Below are positions 46,281 through 56,668 of a stretch of 64,000 bases of DNA, in pieces. The DNA is from Agaricus subrufescens. Lineage: Eukaryota > Basidiomycota > Agaricomycetes > Agaricales > Agaricaceae. Each line of letters opens with the position of its first letter. The stretch's first letter is position 1. Where the stretch lies: NCBI GenBank assembly GCA_029945375.1, contig CM057061.1, positions 434,001 through 498,000 on the forward strand, given 5' to 3'. The position numbers and the translations under genes were made by a program. The notes under the pieces were generated by a model that searched no databases, was not told the DNA's origin, and saw nothing but the letters and a program-made list of their open reading frames with translations.

Positions 46281-47134
46281 CACGTGCCCCCAATTGTTGC
46301 GCCTTCTGTCTGTTTTTCTGGCCGCGGTGTTTGTCGACTAATTCAGCTTGATACTGACTGTGTTCAATCAGCCCCGAGTCCACCGTTATCCCACATGGAC
46401 CTGCCTCGGTTCTGCACCCACTCTGAGGCGACGTTGAGCTGTGGGTCAATCGTGACTCGGCGCGGTGGGGTTTTGCAGCCTCATTTGGAACACGGTGCTT
46501 CTCGAGTACTCAAGTCAGTATCGAACACGTGTGCGTCAAGTTTGGACTTCTTCAGCTCCTCGACTGTCCGGCCGACGGCAATGACTTTTTCTGCCAATCA
46601 CTTCATCGGGGATTCCTAAATTTGAAAATATGAAATTAAAATGACATAAAGCCTTCCTTGTTTGAATTACAGTCATGCTCTGCTGGGTGTGTACGTGGGT
46701 CTTTACTCTGAAGTGGCTTAAAATAGGTATATACTTATCAACTGATCCACGCGAATAACTCAAATTAAAAATAGAACTAGGAAAGTGGGACACAGAAATT
46801 GGAGAATGTACGGTACCTGCTGGGAGCAGGCTTCCATAAATGGGTTTGCCAGATGACCGCTGCACTTGAAGGAGAGGCCCAATAGAAGATCTTATGTTAT
46901 CCTACTACCAACTACCAAAGCGCATGCTTACACTCACACAAGTTGGCAAGAGAACCCATCGCAATACGTTAATTATCTCCATCGATGTTCCAAGGACGCA
47001 AGATATAGCCGAACTTGTCCAGTAATAGAACCGGCTCTTATTCCAGAACAATAACAAGATCAATCTCCCATCCTGTCAAGTGCCGATGCGAAGGGTATTT
47101 GAATGAAATGAGTGATTGTTATGAGCCTTTCTGC
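46281..47134 (+). repeat. Left copy of a direct repeat flanking the Crinkler-like pair
   Basis: Similarity to 53170-54072 starts at cacgtgcccccaattgttgc, 82 bases upstream of the Rho exchange factor ATG. It runs, with small indels, to about 47134, and both copies have the same orientation. Long identical runs occur (for example around 46505-46600 against 53420-53515). It probably includes the promoter of the exchange factor. No transposon ends were seen. The copy carries a short decayed dehydrogenase-like frame on the minus strand. Confidence 0.85.
46500..46597 (-). pseudogene. Short relic resembling a short-chain dehydrogenase exon (left)
   Basis: The reverse strand reads AEKVIAVGRTVEELKKSKLD, then AHVFDTDLS, preceded by an acceptor-like ttggcag. 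This resembles the beta2-alpha3-beta3 part of Rossmann-fold short-chain dehydrogenases (xVIAxGRxxxxL...). Stops lie on both sides. It is also found in the right repeat copy. The family call is tentative because only about 35 residues are readable. Confidence 0.35.
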
Positions 47135-47392
47135 ACATAAGATGATAATATTCTACCAACTAAGGGTGATGAGTAGGAACAAAATCCTGATCTTTTCATT
47201 TTACTTCGGTCGCCTACACCGCTATCCGACGAAATTGGATTGACCCTTTCCAACGCCCATGGAGGGTTATTCGACTGTTCCCATTTAAGGAAGGTACAAC
47301 CACGTGTAGGTCAATCAACTTAAAAGAGACCTGCCCTATTCTAAACCCACTGCCTCCCAATGTCATGCGCCTTCTTCAATAACAACACACCA

Positions 47393-49882
47393 ATGGTTAG
47401 AGTATTCTTCTTCCTCGTCAACGCACATTTCCGCCCTGTATTTAGCGTGTCGAAGAGTGTCGATGTTCCTGACACCGCGTGCATTGCAGACCTGGAGGAC
47501 AAGATCTTTGAATATCTATCTCAGACGCATGTCAAACCCTCTCGTGATGTCGAAATCTGGCAGTACACTGGTTCAACACCCGAATTTCCTGAGGATGATA
47601 TGCAAGCGTTGGAACGAACTGTTAAAGACGCGTTCAATGCTGGCCAAGTTTGTAAACTCCTTCCCAGGAGAACGATACGGAGCCTCCAATTACGGGAAAA
47701 CGAGAGTCTCATTGTGAAGGTGTCTGGTATGATTTTCACTTGCTTTGCTGATCAGAATTAATATTTCCTATTAGTGGCTCGCGAAATCTGTTATATCACT
47801 GTCGACCACGAGATGAGGCCAACGAGCACTGACATTTTCTTGTGGACTGCCAGAGACGTCTCCGACTTGATTAATGATGACCCAAAGCTGAAAGACAAGA
47901 GTCATCAGGACAAACTCATCGTATGGAGAACCACTGCCAAGAAACTGTCGACAAATGCAGAGTTTAAGACGTTGACAGAGACAATCAAGGAGGTCAATTT
48001 TGCCGACCCTGACCAAGTTACTAAACTCCCCCGCCTGACATTAGCGACGGATATAGATGCCGATGAGGTGTTGATTGTTCAAGTATTAGGTGCGTTCCAG
48101 TACTTACTAAAGAGGCTTCTACCTATTCTAATGTAGCAGGTGATGCAGATGAAGCCCGAGATACGTTAATGCCTTTGCGCTCTGTCATGGACTTAAATAA
48201 GGGTACGTGACACACTTCTCAACGCCAACCAACTACTCACGAAACAAGATTTCGAACAAACATATTCGGGCATTCACTTCCTTCAATCTCCTTCTACCAA
48301 CTCAAGATCTACTGAGTATAGCAAAAACCAGTCGACTGATCGCAATATCATCTATGACGGTCTCTACGCACCCTCTGAATCTGCACCGAACACCAGTGCT
48401 CCTCCTATCCATATTTATCATCCCGTCTTCGCGCAATTCACACGTGGCGCAAATGACCCCTCCGCTAACCCCGATCCTGACTTTTTGAAACTGGTGAGGA
48501 AGTACATGGCAAACGCCTGTAATGTGGGATATAACGAGGAGACCTCTGATGAAAGCATGTGGAGACAACTTGCCGACATTCTACAATACTCTGTGGAGAG
48601 CCACGATGATGCCAGTACCGCCGACGGTGCCATCATGTTCAACCATCCCAAAGCTCAAACTCCAATGGTGGTAACCGAGTTAAAAAGCTCACTCGGTGGA
48701 GGCGGGTGCGACCCATCCATTCAGGCCGGCAATTCAATGAGGAAATTGTTAGGGCAGCACAAAGTGCGTCTTCTCATGCAACCTGACCGCAACCTGACCA
48801 CTCAGCCTGATTTCGCTCACTTCTAGGCCAAGTTGATTGTTGAAAAGTGCTGCTATCCAGTATTCATGTTAGCGGGCGGCGGCCCCTGGCTCTGTGTTCT
48901 TGGTGGCGTTTTTGTCAATAGATTCATTGTCCAGAGGCTCACAGATATGATGTGGATTGGTTTTGCGACCACGCATGAAGACCATCGGGTATATCACATA
49001 GCAAAAGTTTTGCTTGCACTCAAGAATAGCCTTCAAGATCTCAAGCGTTTCTATGCTTTTGTAGTGAGCACGAACAAGATTCCGGATTTCAATGTCAAGG
49101 CCCCTGTTCCTCACCCGCGCCACTTCCCATATCCCCATTCCTACATCGACGGTCAAGGTACTCTTGTCATATTTGAATATCTTGGTCTCCTTCAAGCAGA
49201 TATGAGATGTGTCACGTTTCTGGCCAAGATCAAGCGAACTGGTGAAGCGATTGTTGTCAAGTTCGCGGACAAATATGGTGCTGAGGTGCATCAGTTCCTA
49301 GCCGAGCAAGGTCATGCTCCGCAGCTTCTCTATTATGGCGCCCTTCCTGACAGAACCATATACGATACCTCTGAAACAACGCCGGGACATATGAAGCCAA
49401 TGAATGCAGGATATGACCGATCAGGACCTGCTGTAGCACCAGAGATGAAGATGGTCGTGATGGAGTATATCTCTCAATTCGAACCTCATCTTGACAACTT
49501 GATCCTGAGCCACGAAAAAATCTCAGATGTACTGAAGTCATTGCATGCGAATGGATATGTGTTTGGTGATTTGCGGGGACCTAATATCATGTTTGATGCG
49601 AAGGAAAATGTCAAATTCATTGATTTTGACTGGGCGGGTCGGTATGATATACGGATTTATCTATCTCTGGAACAACAAGAGTACGCAAAGAAGACGTGGG
49701 CTCAGCTCGGTCATGTTGGAGGGATAACCACGGAGGAAGAAGTTTCATTCGCTACGTACCCTATTGGGATATCTTTCGCCATTTCTTGGGCTGAGGGAGT
49801 AGATGCGTGTGCTCCTATATTACCTGACCATGATGATGAGATGTTGGAAAAACTATATTCATGCTGGCTGATGGGTGGTTGA
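47393..49882 (+). CDS. Crinkler-like protein with PD-(D/E)xK-like and kinase-like domains, copy 1
   Basis: Five exons (47393-47726, 47775-48089, 48137-48202, 48249-48763, 48827-49882) give 761 residues in frame. I chose ATG 47393 because the ATG at 47360 is not kept in copy 2. Residues 1-215 hold two similar modules, one ending in LIVKVS and one ending in LIVQVL, each with a W/IWxxT strand. They resemble the ubiquitin-like header of Crinkler proteins. Residues about 330-410 contain VVTELKSSLGGGGCDPSIQA, like the E-x-K core of REase-fold domains in fungal Crinklers. The C-terminal part is kinase-like: EAIVVKFADKYG (Lys), YVFGDLRGPNIMF (catalytic loop) and VKFIDFDWAG (metal-binding Asp). The catalytic-loop His is Phe (codon 49562-49564). 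No signal peptide is visible. Roles proposed for the family are nuclear or cytoplasmic effectors in conflict between organisms; the role here is unknown. Confidence 0.82.
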
Positions 49883-50222
49883 ACGATCATAATAGTTATA
49901 GATCTTCTAAAAATTATGATGTTCCAATGATCATTGATAATACATTATTGTTCTATACCAATGAGTCGTTCTGAGTCCATACTATACTTCTAGTGGAAAG
50001 TGTCATTTATGATGTGCCATAAGATGAGTATATTATATTGACTGAGGGACGAACTTCTGTTCCTTTCTTTTCATTTCTGTCGCCTCTACCACTATCCGTC
50101 GGATTTACATTTGAGGAAGGTAGGACCTCCACGTGCTGGTCAGTCAAGCTAAAAACGACCTGCCCTAAATGTTCTAAACTTACTGGCTCTCAAAGTCATG
50201 CGCCTTCTTCAATAACACGCCA
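49883..50222. other. Spacer between the two Crinkler-like genes
   Basis: The last 155 bases (about 50066-50222) resemble the 47215-47392 sequence before copy 1, so they are probably the duplicated promoter and 5' leader. The first half matches nothing else I can see. No gene is present. Confidence 0.55.
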
Positions 50223-52712
50223 ATGGTTAGAGTATTCTTCTTCCTCGTCAACGCACATTTCCGCCCTGTATTTAGCGTGTCGAAGAGTGTCGATGTTCCT
50301 GACACCGCGTCCATTGCACACCTGGAGGACAAGATCTTTGAATATCTATCTCGTACGCAACGTGAATCTTTTCGTGATGTCGAAATCTGGCAGTACACTG
50401 GTTCAACACCCGAATTTCCTGAGGATGATATGCAAGCGTTGGAACGAACTGTTAAAGACGCGTTCAATGCTGGCCAAGTTCGTAAACTGGTTGCCAGGAG
50501 AACGATACAGGGCCTCCAATTACGGGAAAACGAGAGTCTCATTGTGAAGGTGTCTGGTATGATTTTCACTTGCTTTGCTGATCAGAATTAATATTTCCTA
50601 TTAGTGGCTCGCGAAATCTGTTATATCACTGTCGACCACGAGATGAGGCCGACGAGCACTGATATTTTCTCGTGGACCGCCAGAGAGATCTCCGAATTGA
50701 TTGATGATGACCCAAAGCTGAAAGACAAGAGTCATCAGAACAAACTCATCGTATGGAGGTCTACTGCCAAGAAATTATCGATGGATGCAGGGTTTAAGAC
50801 ATTGACAGAGACAATCACGGAGGTCGATTTTGCCGACCCTGACCAAGTTACTAAACTCCCCCGCCTGACATTAGCAACGGATATAGATGCCGATGAGGTG
50901 CTGATTGTTCAAGTATCAGGTGCGTTCCAGTACTCACCCAAGAGGCTTCTAACTATTCGAATGTAGCAGGTGATGCAGATGAAGCCCGAGATACGTTAAT
51001 GCCTTTGCACTCTGTCATGGACTTAAATAAGGGTACGTGACACACTTCTCAACTCCAACCAACTACTCACGAAACAAGATTTCGAACAAACATATTCGGG
51101 CATTCGCTTCCTTCAATCTCCTTCTACCAACTCAAGATCTACTGAGTATAGCAAAAACCAGTCGACTGATCGCAATATCATCTATGACGGTCTCTACGCA
51201 CCCTCTGAATCTGCACCGAACACCAGTGCTCCTCCTATCCATATTTATCATCCCGTCTTCGCACAATTCACACGTAGCGCAAATGACCCCTCCGCTAACC
51301 CCGATCCTGACTTTTTGAAACTGGTGAGGAAGTACATGGCAAACGCCTGTAATGTGGGATATAACGAGGAGACCTCTGATGAAAGCATGTGGAGACAACT
51401 TACCGACATTCTACAATACTCTGTGGAGAGCCACGATGATGACAGTACCACTGACGGTGCCATCATGTTCAACCATCCCAAAGCTCAAACTCCAATGGTG
51501 GTAACCGAGTTAAAAAGCTCACTCGGTGGAGGCGGGTGCGACCCATCGATTCAGGCCGGTAATTCAATGAGGAAATTGTTAGGGCAGGACAAAGTACGTC
51601 TTCTAATCCAATCTAGTTGCGACCTAATTACTCAGTCTGACTTTACTCATTTCTAGGCCAAGTTGATTGTCGAAAAGTGTTGCTGTCCGGTATTCATGCT
51701 GGCTGGTGGTGGCCCCTGGCTTTGTGTTCTTGGTGGCGTTTTTGTGAATAGATTCATTGTCCAGAGGCTTACAGATATGATGTGGATTGGTTTTGCGACC
51801 ACGCATGAAGACCATCGGGTATATCACGTAGCAAAAGTTTTGCTTTCACTCAAGAATAGCCTTCAAGATCTCAAGCGTTTCTATGCTTTTGTGGTGAGCA
51901 CAGACAAGATTCCGGATTTCAATGTCAAGGCCTCTGTTCCCCACCCGCGCCACTTTCCATATCCCCATTCCTACATTGACGGTCAAGGTACTCTTGTCAT
52001 ATTTGAATATCTTGGTCTCCTTCAAGCAGATATGAGATGTGTCACGTTTCTGGCCAAGATCAAGCGAACTGGTGAAGCGATTGTTGTCAAGTTCGCGGAC
52101 AAATATGGTGCTGAGGTGCATCAGTTCCTAGCCGAGCAAGGTCATGCTCCGCAGCTTCTCTATTATGGCGCCCTTCCTGACAGAACCATATACGATACCT
52201 CTGAAACAACACCGGGACATATGAAGCCAATGAATGCAGGATATGACCGATCAGGACCTGCTGTAGCACCAGAGATGAAGATGGTCGTGATGGAGTATAT
52301 CTCTCAATTCGAACCACGTCTTGACAACTTGATCCTGAGCCACGAAAAAATCTCAGATGTACTGAAGTCATTGCATGCGAATGGATATGTGTTTGGTGAT
52401 TTGCGGGGACCTAATATCATGTTTGATGCGAAGGAAAATGTCAAATTCATTGACTTTGACTGGGCGGGTCGGTATGATATACGGGATTATCTATCTCTGG
52501 AACAACAAGAGTACGCAAAGAAGACATGGGCTCGGCTTGGTAATGTTGGAGGGATAACTGCGGAGGAACAAGTTGCACTCGCTACATACCCTATTGGGAT
52601 ATCTTTCGCCATTTCTTGGGCTGGGGGAGTAGATGCGTACACTCCTATATTACCTGACCATGACGATGAGATGTTGGAAAAACTATACTCGTCCTGGCTG
52701 ATGGGTGGTTGA
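50223..52712 (+). CDS. Crinkler-like protein with PD-(D/E)xK-like and kinase-like domains, copy 2
   Basis: It is collinear with copy 1 at a constant offset of 2830 bases from start codon to stop codon, introns included, so there are no length changes inside the gene. The product is again 761 residues. The same motifs are present: TELKSSLGGGGCDPSIQA, EAIVVKFADK, YVFGDLRGPN (Phe codon 52392-52394) and IDFDWAG. Amino-acid differences cluster in the first module (RTQRESF for QTHVKPS; VRKLVARRTIQGL for VCKLLPRRTIRSL) and near the C-terminus (ARLGNVGGITAEEQVALA for AQLGHVGGITTEEEVSFA). The middle is nearly identical. Both copies appear functional as genes. Confidence 0.82.
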
Positions 52713-53169
52713 ATGATGATGATAGTCATAGATTTTCAGAAATTATGATGTCCCAATGATCGTTGATAATGCCTTGTATATTGTCTTATCGACTTCTTGA
52801 CCACTGAATATGAAGGCATCGCTGAGCCGTTTTATTACAACACAATTCTAGCAGAGATATCGTGATCATCGCAGTGATCGATTGGCGAACAGACCATGTG
52901 GATCGACCCATTTTCGTTTCGCAGGGACGATGACTTCTCTTCTTTACATATTTGGTGACTCCGAGGCCTTCTAATCTCGATGCAGTAGTGGATTTGTGGC
53001 TGCCGTTCCTCATCTCCTTCAGAAATGTTCCTTGTCAGTGGGGTGCTGCTGTGGACCCCCAATACTCGAAAATAGTGTGCCCAAAGAATTTTCTCGCGTG
53101 TTGTTGATGTGCTGATCAGTCAACAGGATTGACATCTCTTCTCCGTTTTTTGGACGCATTTCTGATCAC
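52713..53169. other. Spacer after Crinkler-like copy 2
   Basis: The minus strand has an open frame (52786-53013) and others overlapping it that give protein-like text, but I recognise no domain and no supported exon structure. It may be a relic of a gene between the Crinkler-like pair and the right-hand repeat. Confidence 0.35.
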
Positions 53170-54072
53170 CACGTGCCCCCAATTGTTGCGCCTTCTGTCT
53201 ATTTTTCTGGCCATTGTAGCCGCAGTGCTAGTCGTCTTTTTCAATTAATTCAGCTTCGATCATTGTGCTACTTACTGCGTGCATTCAGCCCCGAGCCTAC
53301 CGTTATCCCATATGGTTCTGTCTCGGTCCTGCCACTCTGAGGCGACGCTGAGCTGTGGATGAATCGTGACTCGGCGTAGTGGGGTTTTGCAGCCACATTT
53401 GCAACTCAGTGCTTCTCGAGTACTCAAGTCAGTATCGAACACGTGTGCGTCAAGTTTGGACTTCTTCAGCTCCTCGACTGTCCGGCCGACGGCAATGACT
53501 TTTTCTGCCAATCACTTCATCGTGGATTCTCAAATTTGAAAATATGGAATTAAAATGACATAAAGCCTTCCTTGTTTGAATTACAGTCATGCTCTGCTGA
53601 GTGTGTACGTGGGTCTTTACTCTGAAGTGGCTTAAAATAGGCATATATTTATCAACGCGAATAACTCAAATTAAAAATAGAACTACGAAAGTGAAATTGC
53701 GTATGGGACATAGAAATTAGAGAGTGTACTAACGGTACCTGCTGTCACCTGTGAGCAGGCTACCGTAAATGGACCAGGTAACCGCTACCTCAAAAGAGAG
53801 ACCTAAAAGAAGACCTTATGTTATCTTACTGCCAACTACTCAAGCGCATGCGTCCATCCGCACAAGTTGACAAGAGAACCCATCGCAATATGTTTGTTAT
53901 CTCCATCGATGTTCCAAGGACGCAAGATATAGCCGAAACTTGTCCGGACTAATAGGACCGGCTCTTATTCCAGAACAATAACAACATCAATCTCCCACCC
54001 TGTCAAGTGCCGATGGGAAGGATGGGAAGGGTATTTGAATAAAATGAGTGGTTTTTATGAGCTTTTCTGTAC
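53170..54072 (+). repeat. Right copy of the direct repeat flanking the Crinkler-like pair
   Basis: It matches 46281-47134 in the same orientation, with several indels (for example an extra gatgggaag unit near 54014 and a longer stretch near 53215). In the left copy this sequence separates the Rho exchange factor from Crinkler-like copy 1. Here it is followed by unrelated sequence and the chitin deacetylase promoter. It therefore marks an end of a segmental duplication. Confidence 0.85.
53415..53511 (-). pseudogene. Short relic resembling a short-chain dehydrogenase exon (right)
   Basis: It has the same readable text as the relic at 46500-46597 (EKVIAVGRTVEELKKSKLD, AHVFDTDLS). The frame stays open further downstream than in the left copy but has no recognisable continuation. 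There is no ATG; the open frame begins at TTG after an acceptor-like cag. Confidence 0.35.
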
Positions 54073-54644
54073 TTCGGGCCCTATGAGCACGGAGCTTACG
54101 ACACACTCTTGGAGGGCCCCTTGTTATGTTACTCCCAAGCTAGGGTGGCGAGCTGCAAGCTCTTCACAGAAAAAAAAAGCAGACTGTCTGCTCGTGTGCG
54201 TCCTCTAGGGGCAGTCTTGTCCCGGACGCCAAAAAAAGTGGAGCCGGATGATAAGGAAGTAGGACCCCGGGATTTGAGTGGATCACAGGATTTTCGCAAT
54301 CTGGTCCATGCATTCCGGATTACGGTTGCCAACTCTACACCTCCTGAATCGTGATCCGCCATGTGGCTCTGACGTGGGAGTGATGCACTACTATGTATAT
54401 CATATTAAGTATAGAGCGTCGAACCGAGTCGGCATCAAGAGGCACACTCATCGCCAAGCATGAACATATGGAAGTATCAGCAAAGCACGGCGACGACGCC
54501 GACAGCGCGCAGTCAAGCGGCACCAATCACGTGATTGTACGTAAAGGCGTTGTTTTAAGCCCTGGCCTGGGATATCCTTCCAGTCTCGCTCAAAACCAGT
54601 CCAGCGCCGTCGCGCACCCACCCTCTTTTTTTTTCCTTGTCGAA
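54073..54644. other. Promoter region of the chitin deacetylase gene
   Basis: This is 570 bases between the right-hand repeat and the chitin deacetylase ATG. An 81-codon open frame (54109-54354) shows no domain and is probably chance. The stretch contains a CCAAT word and a perfect palindrome at 54534-54547, and a pyrimidine tract just before the start codon. Confidence 0.5.
54534..54547. promoter_or_regulatory. Perfect palindrome containing a CACGTG E-box
   Basis: The sequence CAATCACGTGATTG is self-complementary over 14 bases and contains the bHLH core CACGTG. A CCAAT word overlaps it on the plus strand (54533-54537), and its inverse ATTG occurs on the other side. It lies 98 bases before the chitin deacetylase ATG, a sensible place for a transcription-factor site. 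Function is inferred. Confidence 0.45.
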
Positions 54645-56427
54645 ATGCAACTACATCTACTCGCCCTCCTTTGTGCGACTCAGCTCGCCATCGCCTCCGC
54701 GTCCCTCAGCCCCAAGAAACACGTCCAGGTCGTCAAGAGACAGAACAATGGTGCTCTAGCCGCTTTGAAGACCACCAGTACCACCTCGGCTGCTACCAAT
54801 GTCCCCACTGCTACTGCATCTGGCATCCCTCCTCTTTCAGCAATCACCATGGGCATGCCTTCTGGTTCGACGCCACTTGTTACTGCCACTTACCCAGCCG
54901 GTGCATCAGCTCCAATCCCTAGCGCTCCACCTCTACCGTCTCCATGTAAGCAGCCCTTGCAACTCTGCGATTAACACGCCAGGATGTTAAATTTTTTTTT
55001 AGTCGTTTTCATGTTAAACGAATGGCCTCAAGAAGATCACATCCCGGATACAAGTACGCCGCCTGTCTCCCAATGAGGAGATTTTAACTTAGCCTGCCTT
55101 TAGATTCACCCGAGGTCCAAGAGTGGATGAAAGAGTTAGAAGGGTATGACATTCCAGATATAGCTCCTACCACAGATGGCTCCTGCGCTGGCGACGTCGA
55201 GGCTGCTAGCCAGGCCGCTCAGCGCGGATGGTGGACCTGCGGTGGATATACTCGCAGTACTGGTATGCCCTGACATTATTCTTTTCCCCACCATGATAGT
55301 TTAACGCCGCCTAGATATTGTTGCTTGCCCTGACAAGCTCACTTGGGGAGTCAGTTTTGATGACGGTCCAGGCCCTTATAGTGGGTTCCTTACTCCCTAG
55401 TCCGTAACGGGATGTGCTCAACTCCGGTTTTTTTTTTAAGCTCAAACCCTCCTTGACTACCTCAAGTCAAAGAATATTTCTGCCACTTTCTTCGTTGTAG
55501 GATCCCGTGTTATTGAGCGCCCCAATGTACTGAGAGAAGAATACATGGCTGGCCATGAGATCTCCGTCCATACTTGGTCCCACAAGGTTGATCATATTCT
55601 TGCTTTTTTTCCCCCCTACTCAAATCTAATCCATACTTTAATAGCCGCTTACTTCGTTGACTACAGAACAAGTCGTCGCTGAGCTAGGCTGGACTCGCAA
55701 TGCCATCCGACGGATACTAGGCGTCACTCCAACGACCATGCGTCCTCCTTTCGGTGATATCGGTAAGTATTTTTTTTCGCCTTTGATGTCAAATATTAAT
55801 TGAATTTCAAGATGATCGAGTACGCGCCATCTCTCTCGCCATGGGCATGGTTCCTATGTTATGGACACGTACCCCAAATGGTGGTGTCTTTGATACAAAT
55901 GGTGGGTTTGGATAATAATATAACAGCTGAGTTTTAATAATATCTATTTTAGACTGGAAAGTCGCTGCCGGCGAAGTCACTGGATTGCAATCGTTCCAGA
56001 CATTCCAAACCATCTTCAACAATGCCAGCAGCCTTGACACCGGGTAAGTTCTTATTGTTCCTGACATTTCGACAAGGATTAGTGACAAATCGTCATCAGT
56101 TTCATTGTATTACAGCATGATATCCACCAGATCACTGTTGACATGGCAGTTGGTTATACTCTCGATGCAGCGCTCAATCACAACCCCAAGTTCACGCTAA
56201 AGGCTATTGGTCAATGTACCAACACCCCGACCTCTGACCTATACCTGGAAACGACGACCAACACCACGTTCCCCTACCCAAATAATACGAGAATCGATAT
56301 TGACGGTGATGGTAAGGATGAGACCTCTGTCGGAGGTGGCAAAACCAACGATGCTTTCCTGATGCGGAACCCCATCAGCGTTGTCCTCCTTGGCATCCTT
56401 ATTACAGCATTCAGTAGCATGATTTAA
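54645..56427 (+). CDS. Chitin deacetylase (CE4), secreted and probably GPI-anchored
   Basis: Starts MQLHLLALLCATQLAIASA, a clear signal peptide, followed by a Ser/Thr-rich segment. The polysaccharide deacetylase domain has all five CE4 motifs: SFDDGPGPY (metal Asp and base), HTWSH (metal His pair), RPPFGD, the Trp motif MLWTRTP and IVLQHDIH. At least eight short introns interrupt it. The C-terminus has several N-x-T sites and ends in a hydrophobic ISVVLLGILITAFSSMI after small residues, as expected for GPI attachment. Such enzymes remove acetyl groups from nascent chitin at the plasma membrane to make chitosan in the wall. Some homologs are Cda family proteins with cell-wall roles. The start is supported by the signal peptide. 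Confidence 0.92.
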
Positions 56428-56668
56428 CGAACCCACACCGGGCTATATTTTACTCTGTTAATATTGTCTTGGATGGATCTTAGGGACTGCTGCACGGGTC
56501 ATTATTGTTTAACCTGCATCCTACTTAGATACGTTATCTAATTCCGCTTCTTTCGCTGTGAATTGAAATTTGAAATGTGATGTGTTTTCTTACGTCGGAG
56601 ATAGCCGACTATTGTCATTGTATTCACCTGCCAACAACGTTACCAGAGGACCATCACTACCCCGACTC

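Noticed and set aside
45693..46619. 308-codon plus-strand open frame
   Set aside because: It is antisense to the Pro/Ser-rich N-terminus of the Rho exchange factor. Its Gly/Arg-rich text is the mirror of GC-rich proline codons, and it has no domain.
47360..47392. Upstream ATG extending Crinkler-like copy 1 by 11 residues
   Set aside because: The equivalent ATG is AAG in copy 2 and the leader has a length difference that breaks the frame, so the shared ATG at 47393/50223 is preferred.
54109..54354. 81-codon open frame upstream of chitin deacetylase
   Set aside because: It has no recognisable motif and composition is unlike neighbouring genes.
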